Origin: DATKFM01 sp963851215
GTDB taxonomy: Bacteria; Pseudomonadota; Alphaproteobacteria; Dongiales; Dongiaceae
Direction of reading: 5' to 3'
DNA length: 64,000 bases
NCBI GenBank assembly: GCA_963851215.1
Contig: CAWKOG010000021.1
Coordinates: forward strand, 124,001-188,000
The position numbers and the translations under genes are program-made. The notes beneath the pieces are model-generated. The model saw only the letters and a list, made by a program, of their open reading frames with translations. It searched no databases and had not been told where the DNA came from. This document shows positions 9,808-19,666 of the stretch, piece by piece (within the stretch, counting starts at the first letter, position 1; each line of letters begins with the position of its first letter).

Positions 9808-9837
9808 TTGTCATCCCCGCGAAAGCGGGGATGACAA
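9808..9837. repeat. Perfect GTCATCCCC hairpin repeat
   Basis: A perfect 13-base stem, TTGTCATCCCCGC (9808-9820) and GCGGGGATGACAA (9825-9837), around a GAAA tetraloop. It lies between the SDR gene and the TMADH-like gene, both read on the minus strand. A GAAA-capped GC stem followed by an A/T run could serve as a terminator. It belongs to the TGTCATCCC family found at three other places in the window. Confidence 0.75.
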
Positions 9838-9858
9838 AAGTTGATAGAGACGACCGTA

Positions 9859-10620
9859 TTATCCCCTGCCGATGAACGGCATCTTGGTTGCCATCACCGT
9901 AATGAACTGCACGTTCACATCGAGCGGCAGGCCAGCCATGAAGATCACCGCGCGCGCAACCTCCGCCGGATCGATGGTCGGCTCCGCGGCGATGGTGCCA
10001 TTGGCCTGCATCATGCCGGTCATGCATCTTCGCGGCCATGGGGGTAAGCGCGTTGCCGATGTCGATCTGGCTGCAGGCGATGTCATAGGCGCGGCCGTCC
10101 AGCGAGCAGGACCGCGTCAGCCCGGTGATCGCGTGCTTGGTCGAAGTATAGGGCGCCGAATGCGGCCGCGGCACATGGGCCGAGATCGAGCCGTTGTTGA
10201 TGATGCGGCCGCCGCGGGGCTTCTGATCCTTCATGATCCTGAAGGCTTCCTGGGTGCAGAGGAACGAGCCGGTCAGGTTGGTGTCCACGACGGCCTTCCA
10301 TTGCTCGAAGGTCAGCTCCTCCAGTGGAATTGCCGGCGCGCCGACGCCGGCATTGTTGAAGAGGACGTCGAGCCGGCCGAACTTGTCCTTCACCGCCTTG
10401 AACAGGGCCGCGACCGATCTGGGGTCGGTGACGTCGGCTGGAACAGCGAGTGCGGAGTCTTTCGATGGCTTCGTCAATGCCAGCGTTTCATCCAGCGCAT
10501 CGGCACGGCGGCCGGTAAGGACAGTCTTGTATCCCGCCTGCAGCAGCGCGCGCCGCCACCGCCGCGCCCGATCCCGCTGCCCGCCCCTGTCACCAGCGCC
10601 ACTTTACTTGCCGCGTTCAT
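9859..10620 (-). CDS. SDR family NAD(P)-dependent oxidoreductase (three indels)
   Basis: About 252 residues after removing extra bases near 10545-10560 (two) and 10024 (one). The corrected protein is a classical short-chain dehydrogenase. It has the cofactor motif VTGAGSGIGR at residues 10-20, the NNAG motif (VLFNNAGVG), the catalytic serine in INNGSISAH, and Tyr-x-x-x-Lys in PYTSTKHAITG. The C-terminus ends MATKMPFIGRG, a tail common in one uncharacterised SDR subgroup. The stop is 178 bases before the TMADH-like gene on the same strand, so co-expression is possible but a hairpin lies between them. Substrate unknown. Confidence 0.8.
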
Positions 10621-10731
10621 CTGTCCCTCTGCTGCACCATGCCGCCGGCCCGGCATATCAAATTCTCGCCGCAAGCCCAACGATTTTCACGCAGCGCAAG
10701 GCGCCGCCATGTGGGTGACCGGACAAACACT

Positions 10732-10761
10732 TTGACAACGATGTTCGAGCGGACCTAGCGT
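10732..10761 (+). promoter_or_regulatory. Possible sigma-70 type promoter of the amidohydrolase gene
   Basis: A perfect TTGACA at 10732-10737 is followed after 18 bases by TAGCGT (10756-10761), a weak -10. It lies about 30-60 bases before the ATG at 10792 and is correctly oriented. The -35 match is strong and the -10 is poor, so this is only a candidate. Confidence 0.3.
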
Positions 10762-10791
10762 TCCCGAGATGTTGCTGTACGGGAGCGTCCG

Positions 10792-12657
10792 ATGATAGGC
10801 ATTTCATTCCCATGCTGGCGCAAGCGGACATTCGCCGTTGCAGGCATTGCAATGCTTACACTGACGGCGCAGTTGTCCGACGCCGATGCGCAAGACGCCG
10901 ATCTGTTGTTGACCAATGGCCGGATCTATATCGGCGGCAGCCCGACAGACGATAGCGTTCCCGAATTCGCCGAGGCCGTCGCGGTCAAGGAGGGAGCCAT
11001 CATCTTTGTCGGAACCGCCGATGCAGCTCGAAATCTCCAGGCTGTCGAAACCGTCGATCTAAAGGGCAAGCTTGTCCTGCCGGGATTTATCGATGCCCAT
11101 GTGCATGCCGCAAGCGCCGGAGTCGACGTCAATTATTGCTCGATCGCCGACGCCGCCGACCTGGCCGGCGCCGAGCTCATCATCCGTGGTTGCCTTTCCG
11201 CCAAGCCCCCGGCGCCCGGCGACTGGTTCGAGGTGATCATGTTCGGCCTGGTCGGCCAGCATATCCCGATCGAACGCTGGGATGGATTGCGATCCGACGG
11301 GCCGCTGGTCGTCTACGGCCTGGATGGACATACGCTCTACGCCAACAGCGCCGCGCTCAAGACGGCCGGGGTAACACCGGAGACGGTATCGCCGGAAGGC
11401 GGATCGCTGGATCTCAGCCAGGGCTTCTTCGCCGACGCGGCGATGGATCTGATCTACAAAGCGATGCCGAAGGAAACGCCGGAAGAAAAACTGGCGAACT
11501 ACCTGGCGGGCGCGGCGTATGGCATGAAGTATCTGAATGCCGTCGGCGTCACCGGCATGCGCGAGGCCTATGCGACCGAGCCGCAGCTTGCGGCCTATGC
11601 GCAACTTGCCAAGGAAAACCGCATCACCGTGCGTTCGGAGCAGTCGATCCCAATCGAGCCGTTGGGCGATCCGAAGACGGAAATCGACAGGGCAGCGGCG
11701 CTGCGCGCCAAATTCACCGGCATCCCTTTCATGACGGTGAACTCCATCAAGGTCTTCTCCGATGGCGTGATCGAGTATCCGGCGCATACGGCGGCGTTGC
11801 TGCAGCCTTATCTCGATCCCGCAACCGGAGACTCGACGTCGTCGAAGGGCGAGCTTCTATTCGATCCCGCGACCATCGGCGCCATTTATGCCGAAGCCGA
11901 CAAACAGAATTTCGACATTCACACCCATGCGATCGGCGACGGCGCCGTGCATGCGGCGCTCGATGCCTATGAATCGGTTCGCCGGATAGCAGGGCCGGAC
12001 AAGCGCAAACTGTCGATCGCGCATCTGGAATTGCTCGATCCCGGCGATTTCGGCCGCTTTGCGGAATTGGACGTCAGCGCGAATTTCCAGTTCTTCTGGG
12101 CCTTTCCGGAGCCCTACACGATCGACGCGACGCTGCCCTATATCGGCGACAAACGTCATCGCTGGCTTTACCCGGCAAACAGCCTGCGCGAAGCAGGCGC
12201 TGCCCTTTCCGCCGGCAGCGACTGGTCGGTCAGCACGCCCGATCCGATGGCGGCCATCCGCATGGCGGTACTGCGCACCAATCCGTGGTCGCCCGACGGC
12301 TACAAATTCGATGCCGCCGGCATCAAGGATGCCAGCGATTACCTCAAGAGCTACGACGGCAGAGTTTTCAAGGTACTCCATGAGGAAGAGCGGCTGCCGG
12401 TGAAAGCTGTGATCGACGCCTACACGATCGGCTCGGCGCGCGAGCTGCGCATGGATGGCGAGGTTGGCTCTATTGAAGCTGGAAAGCGCGCCGACCTGAT
12501 TGTGCTCAACCGCGATCTGTTCGAAGTCGCCGCCGCCTCGCCGGAGGAGATCGACGAAATACGGGTTTGCCGCACTTACTTCGAGGGCCAGCAGGTCTAT
12601 GGCCACGACGCCCCCGGCGATCCCCTCAAGCGCCCGCCGGCGGATGGGTGTGAATAA
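10792..12657 (+). CDS. Exported amidohydrolase family 3 (YtcJ-like) protein
   Basis: A 621-residue metal-dependent amidohydrolase. A signal peptide occupies about residues 1-34 (hydrophobic AVAGIAMLTLTAQL, then a small-residue ADAQ site), so the enzyme is probably periplasmic. Metal-site blocks follow in the usual order: GFIDAHVH (HxH), HTHAIGD, SIAHLELL and AGSDWSVSTPDP with the last aspartate ligand. The C-terminal beta-sandwich closes with GSIEAGKRADLIVLNRDLF. Members are annotated as N-substituted formamide deformylases, aryldialkyl hydrolases or exoenzyme-regulating proteins; the substrate cannot be assigned. Intact, with a plausible GGGAG ribosome binding site. Confidence 0.85.
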   Translation: MIGISFPCWRKRTFAVAGIAMLTLTAQLSDADAQDADLLLTNGRIYIGGSPTDDSVPEFAEAVAVKEGAIIFVGTADAARNLQAVETVDLKGKLVLPGFIDAHVHAASAGVDVNYCSIADAADLAGAELIIRGCLSAKPPAPGDWFEVIMFGLVGQHIPIERWDGLRSDGPLVVYGLDGHTLYANSAALKTAGVTPETVSPEGGSLDLSQGFFADAAMDLIYKAMPKETPEEKLANYLAGAAYGMKYLNAVGVTGMREAYATEPQLAAYAQLAKENRITVRSEQSIPIEPLGDPKTEIDRAAALRAKFTGIPFMTVNSIKVFSDGVIEYPAHTAALLQPYLDPATGDSTSSKGELLFDPATIGAIYAEADKQNFDIHTHAIGDGAVHAALDAYESVRRIAGPDKRKLSIAHLELLDPGDFGRFAELDVSANFQFFWAFPEPYTIDATLPYIGDKRHRWLYPANSLREAGAALSAGSDWSVSTPDPMAAIRMAVLRTNPWSPDGYKFDAAGIKDASDYLKSYDGRVFKVLHEEERLPVKAVIDAYTIGSARELRMDGEVGSIEAGKRADLIVLNRDLFEVAAASPEEIDEIRVCRTYFEGQQVYGHDAPGDPLKRPPADGCE

Positions 12658-12674
12658 GCAACAGGCGTGTGGCG

Positions 12675-13598
12675 CTACTTTTCAAACTCCAGCCCGATCG
12701 CCCGATATCGCGCCGGGTCGTCGCCCCAGCCGGATTTCACTTTCACCTGCAGGAACAGGTGCACTTTGCGTTCGAGAATCTGCTCCAGTTCCTTCTGCGC
12801 CGCCACGCGCACGGATTTGATGCGGCGGCCGCCCTCGCCCAGCAGGATGGGTTTGTGGGTTTCGCGGCCGATATAGATCGCCTGCTCGATGCGCACGCTG
12901 CCATCCTGGAAATCCTTCCAGCTTTCGTTCTCCACCGTCAGCTCGTAGGGCAGCTCGTCATGGACCTGGCGGAACAGATGCTCGCGCGTGACCTCGGCTG
13001 CCAGCAGACGCAGCGGGACGTCGGAGATCTGATCCGCCGGGAAATGCCAGGGACCCGCTGGCATGCGCGCGGCCAGCGCCCTCACCAGGCCGTCGACGCC
13101 GTCGCCGGTCTCGGCCGAGATCATGAAAATGTCGCTGAATATTCCCTCTGCGTCGTACAGCGCCGCCAGTTCCAATAGCCGCTCGCGCTTGATCAGGTCG
13201 ATCTTGTTCAGCGCCAGCAGCGCCTTCCGGTCTTGCTCCTTGAGGCCGTCGATGATGCGGCGCGTATCGTCGCCCATCTCCTGACGCTGGGCATCCACCA
13301 GCAGCAGCGTCAGGTCGGCCTCGGTGACGCCGCGCCAGGCGGCCTTGACCATGGCCCGATCGAGGCGGCGGCGGGGTGCGAAGATGCCCGGCGTATCGAT
13401 GAACACGATCTGCGCGGTGCCGTCGATCACCACGCCGAGCACCCGGTTGCGGGTGGTCTGCACCTTGGGCGAGACGATGGAGATCTTGCTGCCCACCAGC
13501 CGGTTCAGCAGGGTCGATTTGCCGGCATTGGGTGCGCCGACGATGGCGACGAAACCGCAATGCTGGTCGACGACTGGCGGTGTTTCCGGTTCGGTCAT
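12675..13598 (-). CDS. era: GTPase Era
   Basis: A 307-residue Era, an essential GTPase that binds the 3' end of 16S rRNA in small-subunit assembly. G motifs are complete: G1 GAPNAGKST, G2 region VQTTRNR, G3 DTPG, G4 NKID and G5 SAETGDG. The C-terminal KH domain ends with HLFLQVKVKSGWGDDPARY and the family signature for RNA binding (ILGEGGRRIKSV-like, here LLGEGGRRIKSVRVAA). The start overlaps the stop of rnc by 4 bases, consistent with translational coupling in the lepB-rnc-era order. Intact. Confidence 0.95.
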   Translation of the reverse strand: MTEPETPPVVDQHCGFVAIVGAPNAGKSTLLNRLVGSKISIVSPKVQTTRNRVLGVVIDGTAQIVFIDTPGIFAPRRRLDRAMVKAAWRGVTEADLTLLLVDAQRQEMGDDTRRIIDGLKEQDRKALLALNKIDLIKRERLLELAALYDAEGIFSDIFMISAETGDGVDGLVRALAARMPAGPWHFPADQISDVPLRLLAAEVTREHLFRQVHDELPYELTVENESWKDFQDGSVRIEQAIYIGRETHKPILLGEGGRRIKSVRVAAQKELEQILERKVHLFLQVKVKSGWGDDPARYRAIGLEFEK

Positions 13599-14308
13599 GG
13601 GTCAGCACCCCGCACGGCCTTGAGCAGGATGGCGGCCGCTTCCTGCTCCGCCGCGCGCTTCGAGCGGCCGCGGCCGGTGGCGGGCTCGACGCCCTCGACG
13701 CGCACCTCTATTGCAAACACCGGGCTATGGGCCGGCCCCTGGGTTTCCATTACGCGATAGGCCGGCAAGGGCAGGCCGCGCGCTTGCGCCCATTCCTGGA
13801 GCGCCGTCTTCGCATCCTGGGGCGGGTGGCTGTCGGCACCGATCAGCGGTGCCCAGCAGCGGCGGATGAATTGTGCGGCGACATCCAGCCCGCCATCGAG
13901 ATAGAGCGCGCCGATGACGGCTTCGCAGGCATCGGCGACCATGCCGGGATGGCTGCGGCCGCCGGTGTCGGCCTCGCTGCGGGACATCTGCAGATGGCGG
14001 CCGAGATCGAGCGTCGCACCCACTTCCGCCAGCGATTCCTTTCGTGTCAGTGCCGCAAGCCGGCGGGCCAGGGCCCCTTCCGTCTCCCGGCCGAATGTCT
14101 CGAACAGCATCTCCGCGATCACCAGCGCCAGCACCCGGTCGCCAAGGAATTCCAGGCGCTCGTTGCTGAACTCGCCGCCGCGCACCGGCCGCGTTGCGGC
14201 GCTAGCATGGGTCAGCGCCTCCGCCAGCAGCTCGGGCCGCCTGAATCTGTGGCCCAGCGCTGCCGCGAGCTCATCAACCGTGTCTGAATGGTCGTTCGCG
14301 TCGTTCAA
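13595..14308 (-). CDS. rnc: Ribonuclease III
   Basis: About 237 residues. RNase III cleaves double-stranded RNA in rRNA maturation. The signature NERLEFLGDRVLALVI carries the catalytic acidic residues, with the second site in DACEAVIGALYLDGG, and a C-terminal double-strand RNA binding domain starts around DAKTALQEWAQARG. I chose the TTG at 14308 because it overlaps the lepB stop as TTGA and gives a normal N-terminus. An in-frame ATG at 14377 would add 23 residues lying wholly within lepB and is less likely. The stop overlaps the era start by 4 bases. Confidence 0.92.
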   Translation of the reverse strand: MNDANDHSDTVDELAAALGHRFRRPELLAEALTHASAATRPVRGGEFSNERLEFLGDRVLALVIAEMLFETFGRETEGALARRLAALTRKESLAEVGATLDLGRHLQMSRSEADTGGRSHPGMVADACEAVIGALYLDGGLDVAAQFIRRCWAPLIGADSHPPQDAKTALQEWAQARGLPLPAYRVMETQGPAHSPVFAIEVRVEGVEPATGRGRSKRAAEQEAAAILLKAVRGADP

Positions 14309-15039
14309 TGAATACCGGTGGCGATGCGGTCGAGCCGCGTATGCGGTATCGACTCCCAGAGCTTGATGAGCGAGCAATTGCAGGCGGTCGAATAGAAGAT
14401 GAATGACGCCCGGCCGACGATGTTCTCCTCCGGTATGGCGCCGAAGTACCGGCTGTCGGATGAGTTGTCCCTGTTGTCGCCCATGCCGAAGTAATGTCCC
14501 GCCGGCACGACGATAGGACCCCAGTCGTCGTACTCTCCATTGTCGGATACCTCGGCAATGTGGTGCTGCACGCCATTAGGCAATGTTTCGATGTATTGCG
14601 TTAACAGCTTGCCCGTCTGCTCGTCATACCAGTCCTCGATGCGCTGGCGTTTTACCGGCTCGCCATTGATATGGAGGATACCACCCTTCACTTCGATTGT
14701 GTCGCCCGGAAGGCCGACGAAGCGCTTGATGTAGTCGTCGCCAAAACTCCTGCCCTCATCCTCCGGCACCTTGAACACCACGACGTCGCCGCGCTCAACG
14801 GGCTGCGACAGCAACCGGCCCTTGAATGGCGGCTGGCTCAGCGGAAATGCGTGCCGGCTGTAGCCATAGGTCCATTTCTTGACGAACAGGTAGTCGCCGA
14901 CAAGCAATGTCGGCTTCATCGAACCCGTTGGAATACTGAACGGTTCGAATGCAATTGTCCTGGCTACCAAGGCGATGAGGATCGCGTAGATGATGGTGCG
15001 CACGAACTCCATCGTGCCGCCGGAACTGTTTTTCGCCAT
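14305..15039 (-). CDS. lepB: Signal peptidase I
   Basis: A 244-residue type I signal peptidase that removes Sec and Tat signal peptides. An N-terminal membrane helix (FVRTIIYAILIALVARTIAF) is followed by the catalytic serine box SIPTGSMKPTLL, the lysine box YIKRFVGLPGD and the box GDNRDNSSDSR. Family length and order are normal. It starts the lepB-rnc-era coupled group with a 4-base overlap to rnc. Intact. Confidence 0.95.
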   Translation of the reverse strand: MAKNSSGGTMEFVRTIIYAILIALVARTIAFEPFSIPTGSMKPTLLVGDYLFVKKWTYGYSRHAFPLSQPPFKGRLLSQPVERGDVVVFKVPEDEGRSFGDDYIKRFVGLPGDTIEVKGGILHINGEPVKRQRIEDWYDEQTGKLLTQYIETLPNGVQHHIAEVSDNGEYDDWGPIVVPAGHYFGMGDNRDNSSDSRYFGAIPEENIVGRASFIFYSTACNCSLIKLWESIPHTRLDRIATGIH

Positions 15040-15134
15040 AATCCTCTCGTTTTCTGGGGGACCGCTCCCCGGGCGGCCGCGCGGCGATGAAGCCCGCCCG
15101 GCCCTAGCCTGTCAAGCGGCGCTGGGAAGGATTT

Positions 15135-15557
15135 TCAACCGGCTTTATTGTCGGGAACCGCCGTAATGATGACGATGGCCTGGGCCTGGGGAAACTCGTC
15201 GGTGATGGTCAGGTCGATCTGCGCCTTCATGCCCGGCGGCAGCATGGATTGCAGCCGTTCCGCCGCCCCGCCGGTCAGCACCAGCGTGGGTTTGCCGGTG
15301 GGCAGATTGACCACGCCCATGTCCCGCCAGAACACGCCATGGTTCAGGCCGGTTCCCAGGGCCTTGGAGCAGGCCTCCTTGGCGGCAAAGCGCTTGGCGT
15401 AGCTGGCGGCGCGGTTGCGCCGGCGGTCGGACTTGCGCTGCTCCACGACGGTGAACACGCGTTGCACGAAACGGTCGCCGAACCGGTCCAGCGATTTCTC
15501 GATGCGGCGGATATCGATAATGTCGTTGCCGATGCCCAGGATCATGGCGGAGTTCAT
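15135..15557 (-). CDS. acpS: Holo-[acyl-carrier-protein] synthase
   Basis: A 140-residue AcpS, which transfers 4'-phosphopantetheine from CoA to acyl carrier protein. The N-terminus has ILGIGNDIIDIRRIEK with the magnesium-binding aspartate, and the second signature RFAAKEACSKALGTG carries the conserved glutamate. Start at 15557 overlaps the rsh stop by 4 bases; an internal ATG four codons later (MILGIG) is an alternative start. In many related genomes pdxJ sits between rsh and acpS, but here the two genes overlap directly. Confidence 0.93.
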   Translation of the reverse strand: MNSAMILGIGNDIIDIRRIEKSLDRFGDRFVQRVFTVVEQRKSDRRRNRAASYAKRFAAKEACSKALGTGLNHGVFWRDMGVVNLPTGKPTLVLTGGAAERLQSMLPPGMKAQIDLTITDEFPQAQAIVIITAVPDNKAG

Positions 15558-17712
15558 CCGCGAGCCCGCTCGACGGAATTGACCACGGGCGTCGCCCTCA
15601 GCGCAGCAATGATGTTGGAGAGGTGGCGGATATCGCTGACCTCCACATCCACGGTCATCTCGAAGAAATCGGCAGAGCGGTTGGTGATCTTCAAGTTGGT
15701 AATGTTACCTTCGGCCTTGCCGATGATGGTGGACATGCTGCCCAAGCTGCCGGGCGAATTGGCCACCACCACATGCAATCGGCCGACATGACCCGGAGAG
15801 ACCTCGGAATCGATGTTCCAGGAGACATCGAGCCAGCGTTCGGGCGCGTCGGCGAAGCTTTCCAGCGTCTCGCAATCGATAGTGTGGATGGTGACGCCCT
15901 TGCCCGTGGTGACGATGCCGACGATGCGGTCGCCGGGCAGCGGATGGCAGCAGCCGGCATAGTGGATCGCCATGCCCGGGATCAGGCCGGTGATCGGGAT
16001 CGAGGAGCGCCTTGGCCTTCTGATCCTTGCCGCGGCGGGCACCGATGGGCACCACCTTGCCGGTGCGCGGCGTGGTGGTGCTGCCGGGGAATACCGCGCC
16101 CATGATTTCGCGCTCGGTCAGCAGCCCCTCGCCGACGGCGGCGTAGATATCCTCCGCATCCTCGGCGTGGAATTTCTTCAGCACGCCGTCGAATGCCTTG
16201 TCTGTGAAGTCGTGATGATCCTGCTTGAAGGCCTTCAGCAGGATGGCGCGGCCGAGTTCGATATACTGCGCGCGCTGCTGGGTGCGGATGAAGCGGCGGA
16301 TGCAGGCGCGCGCTTTGCCGGTGACGACAAACCGCTCCCAGGTCGGCGACGGCGTCTGCGTCCGCGATCCCACGATCTCCACCTGGTCGCCGTTATGCAG
16401 CTCGGTGCGCAGCGGCATATGGCGGCCATTGATCTTGGCGCCGACGCAGGTGTTTCCGACCTCGGAGTGCACGGCATAGGCGAAATCCACCGGCGTGGCG
16501 CCGCGCGGCAGCGAGATCAGATCGCCCTTCGGCGTGAAGCAGAACACCTGATCCTGGAACATCTCGAGCTTGGTGTGCTCGAGGAACTCCTCGGCGCCGC
16601 CGAGGCATGCTCGAGGATGTCCAGCAGTTCCCGCAGCCAGCGATACTGGCGCCCTTCCACCGATGGCGCGCCCTGCTTGTAGCTCCAATGGGCGGCGACG
16701 CCGTAGCTCGGCGATGTCGTGCATCTCCTTGGTGCGAATCTGCACCTCGATGCGCTGCTTCTCCGGGCCGATGACGCCGGTATGGATCGAGCGGTAGCCG
16801 TTCGGCTTGGGCGTGCTGAGAGTAATCCTTGAACCGGCCGGGCACCATGGGATAGCGGCCATGGAGGATGCCGAGCGCCCGGTAGCAGTCCGGCGATGTC
16901 GTCGACGACGACGCGGAACGCCATGATGTCGGCAGAGCTGCTCGAAGCCGATGTTCTTCCGCTGCATCTTCAGCCAGATCGAGTAGGGCGTCTTCTCGCG
17001 GCCGGACGACCGTGGCCTTCAGGCCGCCGTTTTCCAGCACCTTCTTCAGCTCCGCCATGATGCGGTCGGCGCGGGCGCCGCCGTGCTCGCGCAGGAAGTT
17101 CAGCCGCTGCGACGATGGACTCGCGGGCTTCGTGGTTCAGCTCGCCGAAGGCCAGGTCCTCGAGCTCGTCCTTGAGCTGGTGCATGCCGATGCGCTCGGC
17201 CAGCGGGGCATAGATCTCCACCGTCTCGCAGGGCGATGCGCTTGCGCTTCTCCGGGCTCTTGATGTGTTCCAGCGTCCGCATGTTGTGCAGGCGGTCGGC
17301 CAGCTTCACCAGCAGGACGCGGATATCCTCCGACATCGCCAGCACGAGCTTGCGGAAGTTCTCGGCCTGCTTGCGACTGATCGGACTGCAGCTCCAGGCG
17401 CGACAGCTTGGTGACGCCGTCGACGAGGCGCGCGATGTCCTTGCCGAAGCTGCGCTCGATCTGTCGAGGGTGGCGCTGGTATCCTCGACCGTATCGTGCA
17501 GCAGCGCGGTGACGATCGAGGCGGAGTCCAGCTTCAGCCGGGTGAGGATATCGGCGACTTCGAGCGGATGGAGAAAATAGGGATCGCCGGAGGCGCGGTT
17601 CCTGCGAGCCGTGCGCCTTCATCGAAAACACATAAGCGCGGTTGAGCAGATCCTCATCCGCGTTGGGATCGTAGGATTTGACGCGTTCGACGAGCTCGAA
17701 CTGGCGGATCAT
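15554..17712 (-). CDS. rsh: Bifunctional (p)ppGpp synthetase/hydrolase RSH (about twelve frameshifts)
   Basis: About 716 residues once twelve single-base indels are corrected: extra bases near 17602, 17377, 17230, 17113, 17013, 16939, 16897, 16820, 16703 and 16003, missing bases near 17463 and 16605. The restored protein has all RSH parts in order. The HD hydrolase domain has LLHDTVEDT and LVKLADRLHNMRTL. The synthetase domain has GREKTPYSIWLKM and RYPMVPGRFKDY. The TGS domain has FTPKGDLISLPRGATPVDFA, and a C-terminal ACT domain closes the protein. Alphaproteobacteria usually have this single essential-for-fitness RSH, so the breaks are best read as sequence errors. It overlaps acpS by 4 bases. 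Confidence 0.88.
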
Positions 17713-17814
17713 CCGTGGCCGTACCTGCCGCTGCTCTGCCTATCGCGCCAGACGAGCCTCCCCGCGCCGTTCCACCAACCTTGTCGCTTTCGCGGGCTTT
17801 CGACGATCAGGCGC

Positions 17815-18222
17815 TCAGCCTTCCTCCGGCGCGGCGTCAGCGGGTTCTTCCGCCATAGCCGCAGGATCGTCCTTCGAATTCTTCTTCCTCGGGGCTTCTG
17901 CACGCCGGCCGCCGCCTCGTTCTTCATGCAGTCATCGGCCAGCATGTCGGTCTCGCCGGTGCCGAAGCCGCCTTCGTCTTCCGGCTCCTCTGGCTCCTCG
18001 TGGACGCTGAGGTTCTTCACGATCGACTGCTGGATCGCATCCAGGTCGAGCTTGTCGTCGGCGATCTCGCGCAGCGCCACGACCGGGTTCTTGTCGTTGT
18101 CGCGATCGATGGTGAGCGCCGAGCCGGCGCTGACATCGCGGGCGCGCTGAGCCGCCAGCATGACCAGGTCGAACCGGTTCGGGAATCTTCAGGATGCAGT
18201 CTTCGACGGTGACGCGCGCCAT
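17815..18222 (-). CDS. rpoZ: DNA-directed RNA polymerase omega subunit (two indels)
   Basis: About 135 residues. The start MARVTVEDCILKIP is diagnostic of omega, which helps assemble RNA polymerase and mediates part of the ppGpp response. An extra base near 18181 interrupts the motif; without it the text reads IPNRFDLVMLAAQRARD, then DKNPVVALREIADDKLD. A second indel near 17920 gives a tail ending EPADAAPEEG and a stop at 17815, which fits the acidic omega tails of this class better than the basic text of the uncorrected frame. It lies 102 bases upstream of rsh on the same strand, the common rpoZ-rsh pairing. Confidence 0.85.
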
Positions 18223-18371
18223 ATCTGCGAGTTCTCCAAAAATGCGGGGAAATCAGTGATTTGATTGAATATCATTGAGTGCGCCGCGAGTACGCAAGGT
18301 GCAAACCCGTGCCGCCGATGTCGCAGCGCAGCGGCGGCCGGTAAGATGCTGATCTGCTTGGGCTTCGCGGA

Positions 18372-18889
18372 CTACACCGGGCGGATCTGCTGGTCCGCCG
18401 GCAGCCGCGCCACCAGTTCCTCGACCGAAAGGCCCAAGACCGGATGCACCCAGCCGGGGGCGATCTCCTGCAGCGGCAGAAGGACGAAAGCGCGGTCGGC
18501 CATCCGGGGATGGGGCAGGATGGGCGGCGGTTCCGTCCGGACAGCTTGCCATAGGCCACGATGTCCAGGTCCATCACCCGGGCAGCGTTGAGCTCGCGCC
18601 GTTCCCGGCCGAAACCCGTTTTCGATGTCGTGCAGGACCGCCAACAGCGCCGCCGGCTCCAAGGCCGTCGCCACCTCGGCAACACCATTCACGTACAAGG
18701 CTGGTCGGAGACGGGGACCGGCGCGCTTTCATAGAAAGCCGACCGCCGGCGGATCTTAACGCCCCGTGTCTCCAAAGCCGCCAAAGCCGCAAGACAGGCC
18801 GCCGCCGGCGAACCGTGTAGCCGACTGGGCAGATTTGCGCCGAAAGCGACGAATATCGGACCGCCCACAGAATGCAGGTTTTCACTCAA
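18372..18889 (-). CDS. folK: 2-amino-4-hydroxy-6-hydroxymethyldihydropteridine pyrophosphokinase (three indels)
   Basis: About 172 residues after three corrections (near 18697, 18617 and 18540). FolK adds pyrophosphate from ATP to the pterin in folate synthesis. The N-terminus has VAFGANLPSR in place of the usual 'LGSNLG' loop. The middle carries FGRERRELNAARVMDLDI, equivalent to the 'R-x-x-x-x-x-x-R-x-x-D-x-D' metal and pterin site. After it comes LPHPRMADRAFVLLPLQEIAPGW, again typical (only quoted here in part for its HPRM..R..FVL block). It precedes rpoZ on the same strand and faces the NYN gene. Identification is firm despite the breaks. Confidence 0.85.
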
Positions 18890-19030
18890 GTTTCTTGTCT
18901 CTTCAGCATCTTACCTGATGAATATTGCATACAGCCGAGGTCGAATTGCGGCCGCAAGCTAACTCTCCATCAATAATCTCTGCGCATACTGGCCGATAAT
19001 TCAAAAGTGATTTTGTAAGGATTCATCAAC

Positions 19031-19617
19031 GTGCGGTTCTATCCCCAGGAACGTATTGCGCTTTTCATTGACGGAGCAAATTTGTATGCCGCTGCGCGCG
19101 CCCTCGGATTTCGACATCGATTACCGGCGCCTGCTGCAGGTGTTTGCCGACAAGGGGCATCTGGTCCGCGCCTTCTATTACACCGCGCTGGTCGAGGACC
19201 AGGAGTATTCGCCGATCCGGCCGCTGGTCGATTGGCTCGACTACAACGGCTACACCATGGTCACCAAGCCGACCAAGGAATACACCGACGCCTCCGGCCG
19301 CCGGAAAATCAAAGGCAACATGGATATCGAGCTCGCCATCGACATGATGGAGATGGCGAAGCATCTCGACCATATCGTGCTGTTCTCCGGCGACGGCGAT
19401 TTCCGCCGGCTGGTGGAGGCGGTGCAGCGCAAAGGCGTGCGGGTCACGGTGGTCAGCACCATCCGCTCGTCCCCGCCCATGGTGGCCGACGAACTGCGGC
19501 GCCAGGCCGATGATCTTCATCGACCTCAGCGACCTTTCGGAGAACATCGCCCGCAACCACAGCAGCGGCCGCCAATCGACAGCAGAGGTCGAATCGAGCA
19601 ACGGTGGCCGTTCGTAG
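19031..19617 (+). CDS. NYN domain (LabA/DUF88-like) protein (two indels)
   Basis: About 194 residues after removing extra bases near 19113 and 19513. The start is GTG with AAGGA upstream. NYN domains are PIN-like metal-dependent RNases; the four acidic positions are visible in ALFIDGANLY, in the KGNMDIELAIDMM segment and in VLFSGDGDFRRLVEA. The family (LabA/DUF88) is widespread in alphaproteobacteria and is frequently found beside folK, rpoZ and smpB, as here. The physiological RNA target is unknown. Divergent to folK with about 140 bp between, which must hold both promoters. Confidence 0.85.
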
Positions 19618-19666
19618 GGCCCACTAGCCTCCAGCCAGGGCCTGTCCCGCTGACAAGGCAGGCCCG

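Noticed and set aside
11059..11787. Minus-strand 242-codon frame inside the amidohydrolase
   Set aside because: It lacks recognisable motifs and mirrors the intact amidohydrolase coding strand.
15554..17712. Programmed frameshifting or genuine pseudogene status of rsh
   Set aside because: Twelve separate breaks, nearly all one base and spread evenly, cannot be programmed shifts. Intact neighbouring essential genes and restoration of all motifs point to sequence errors instead.
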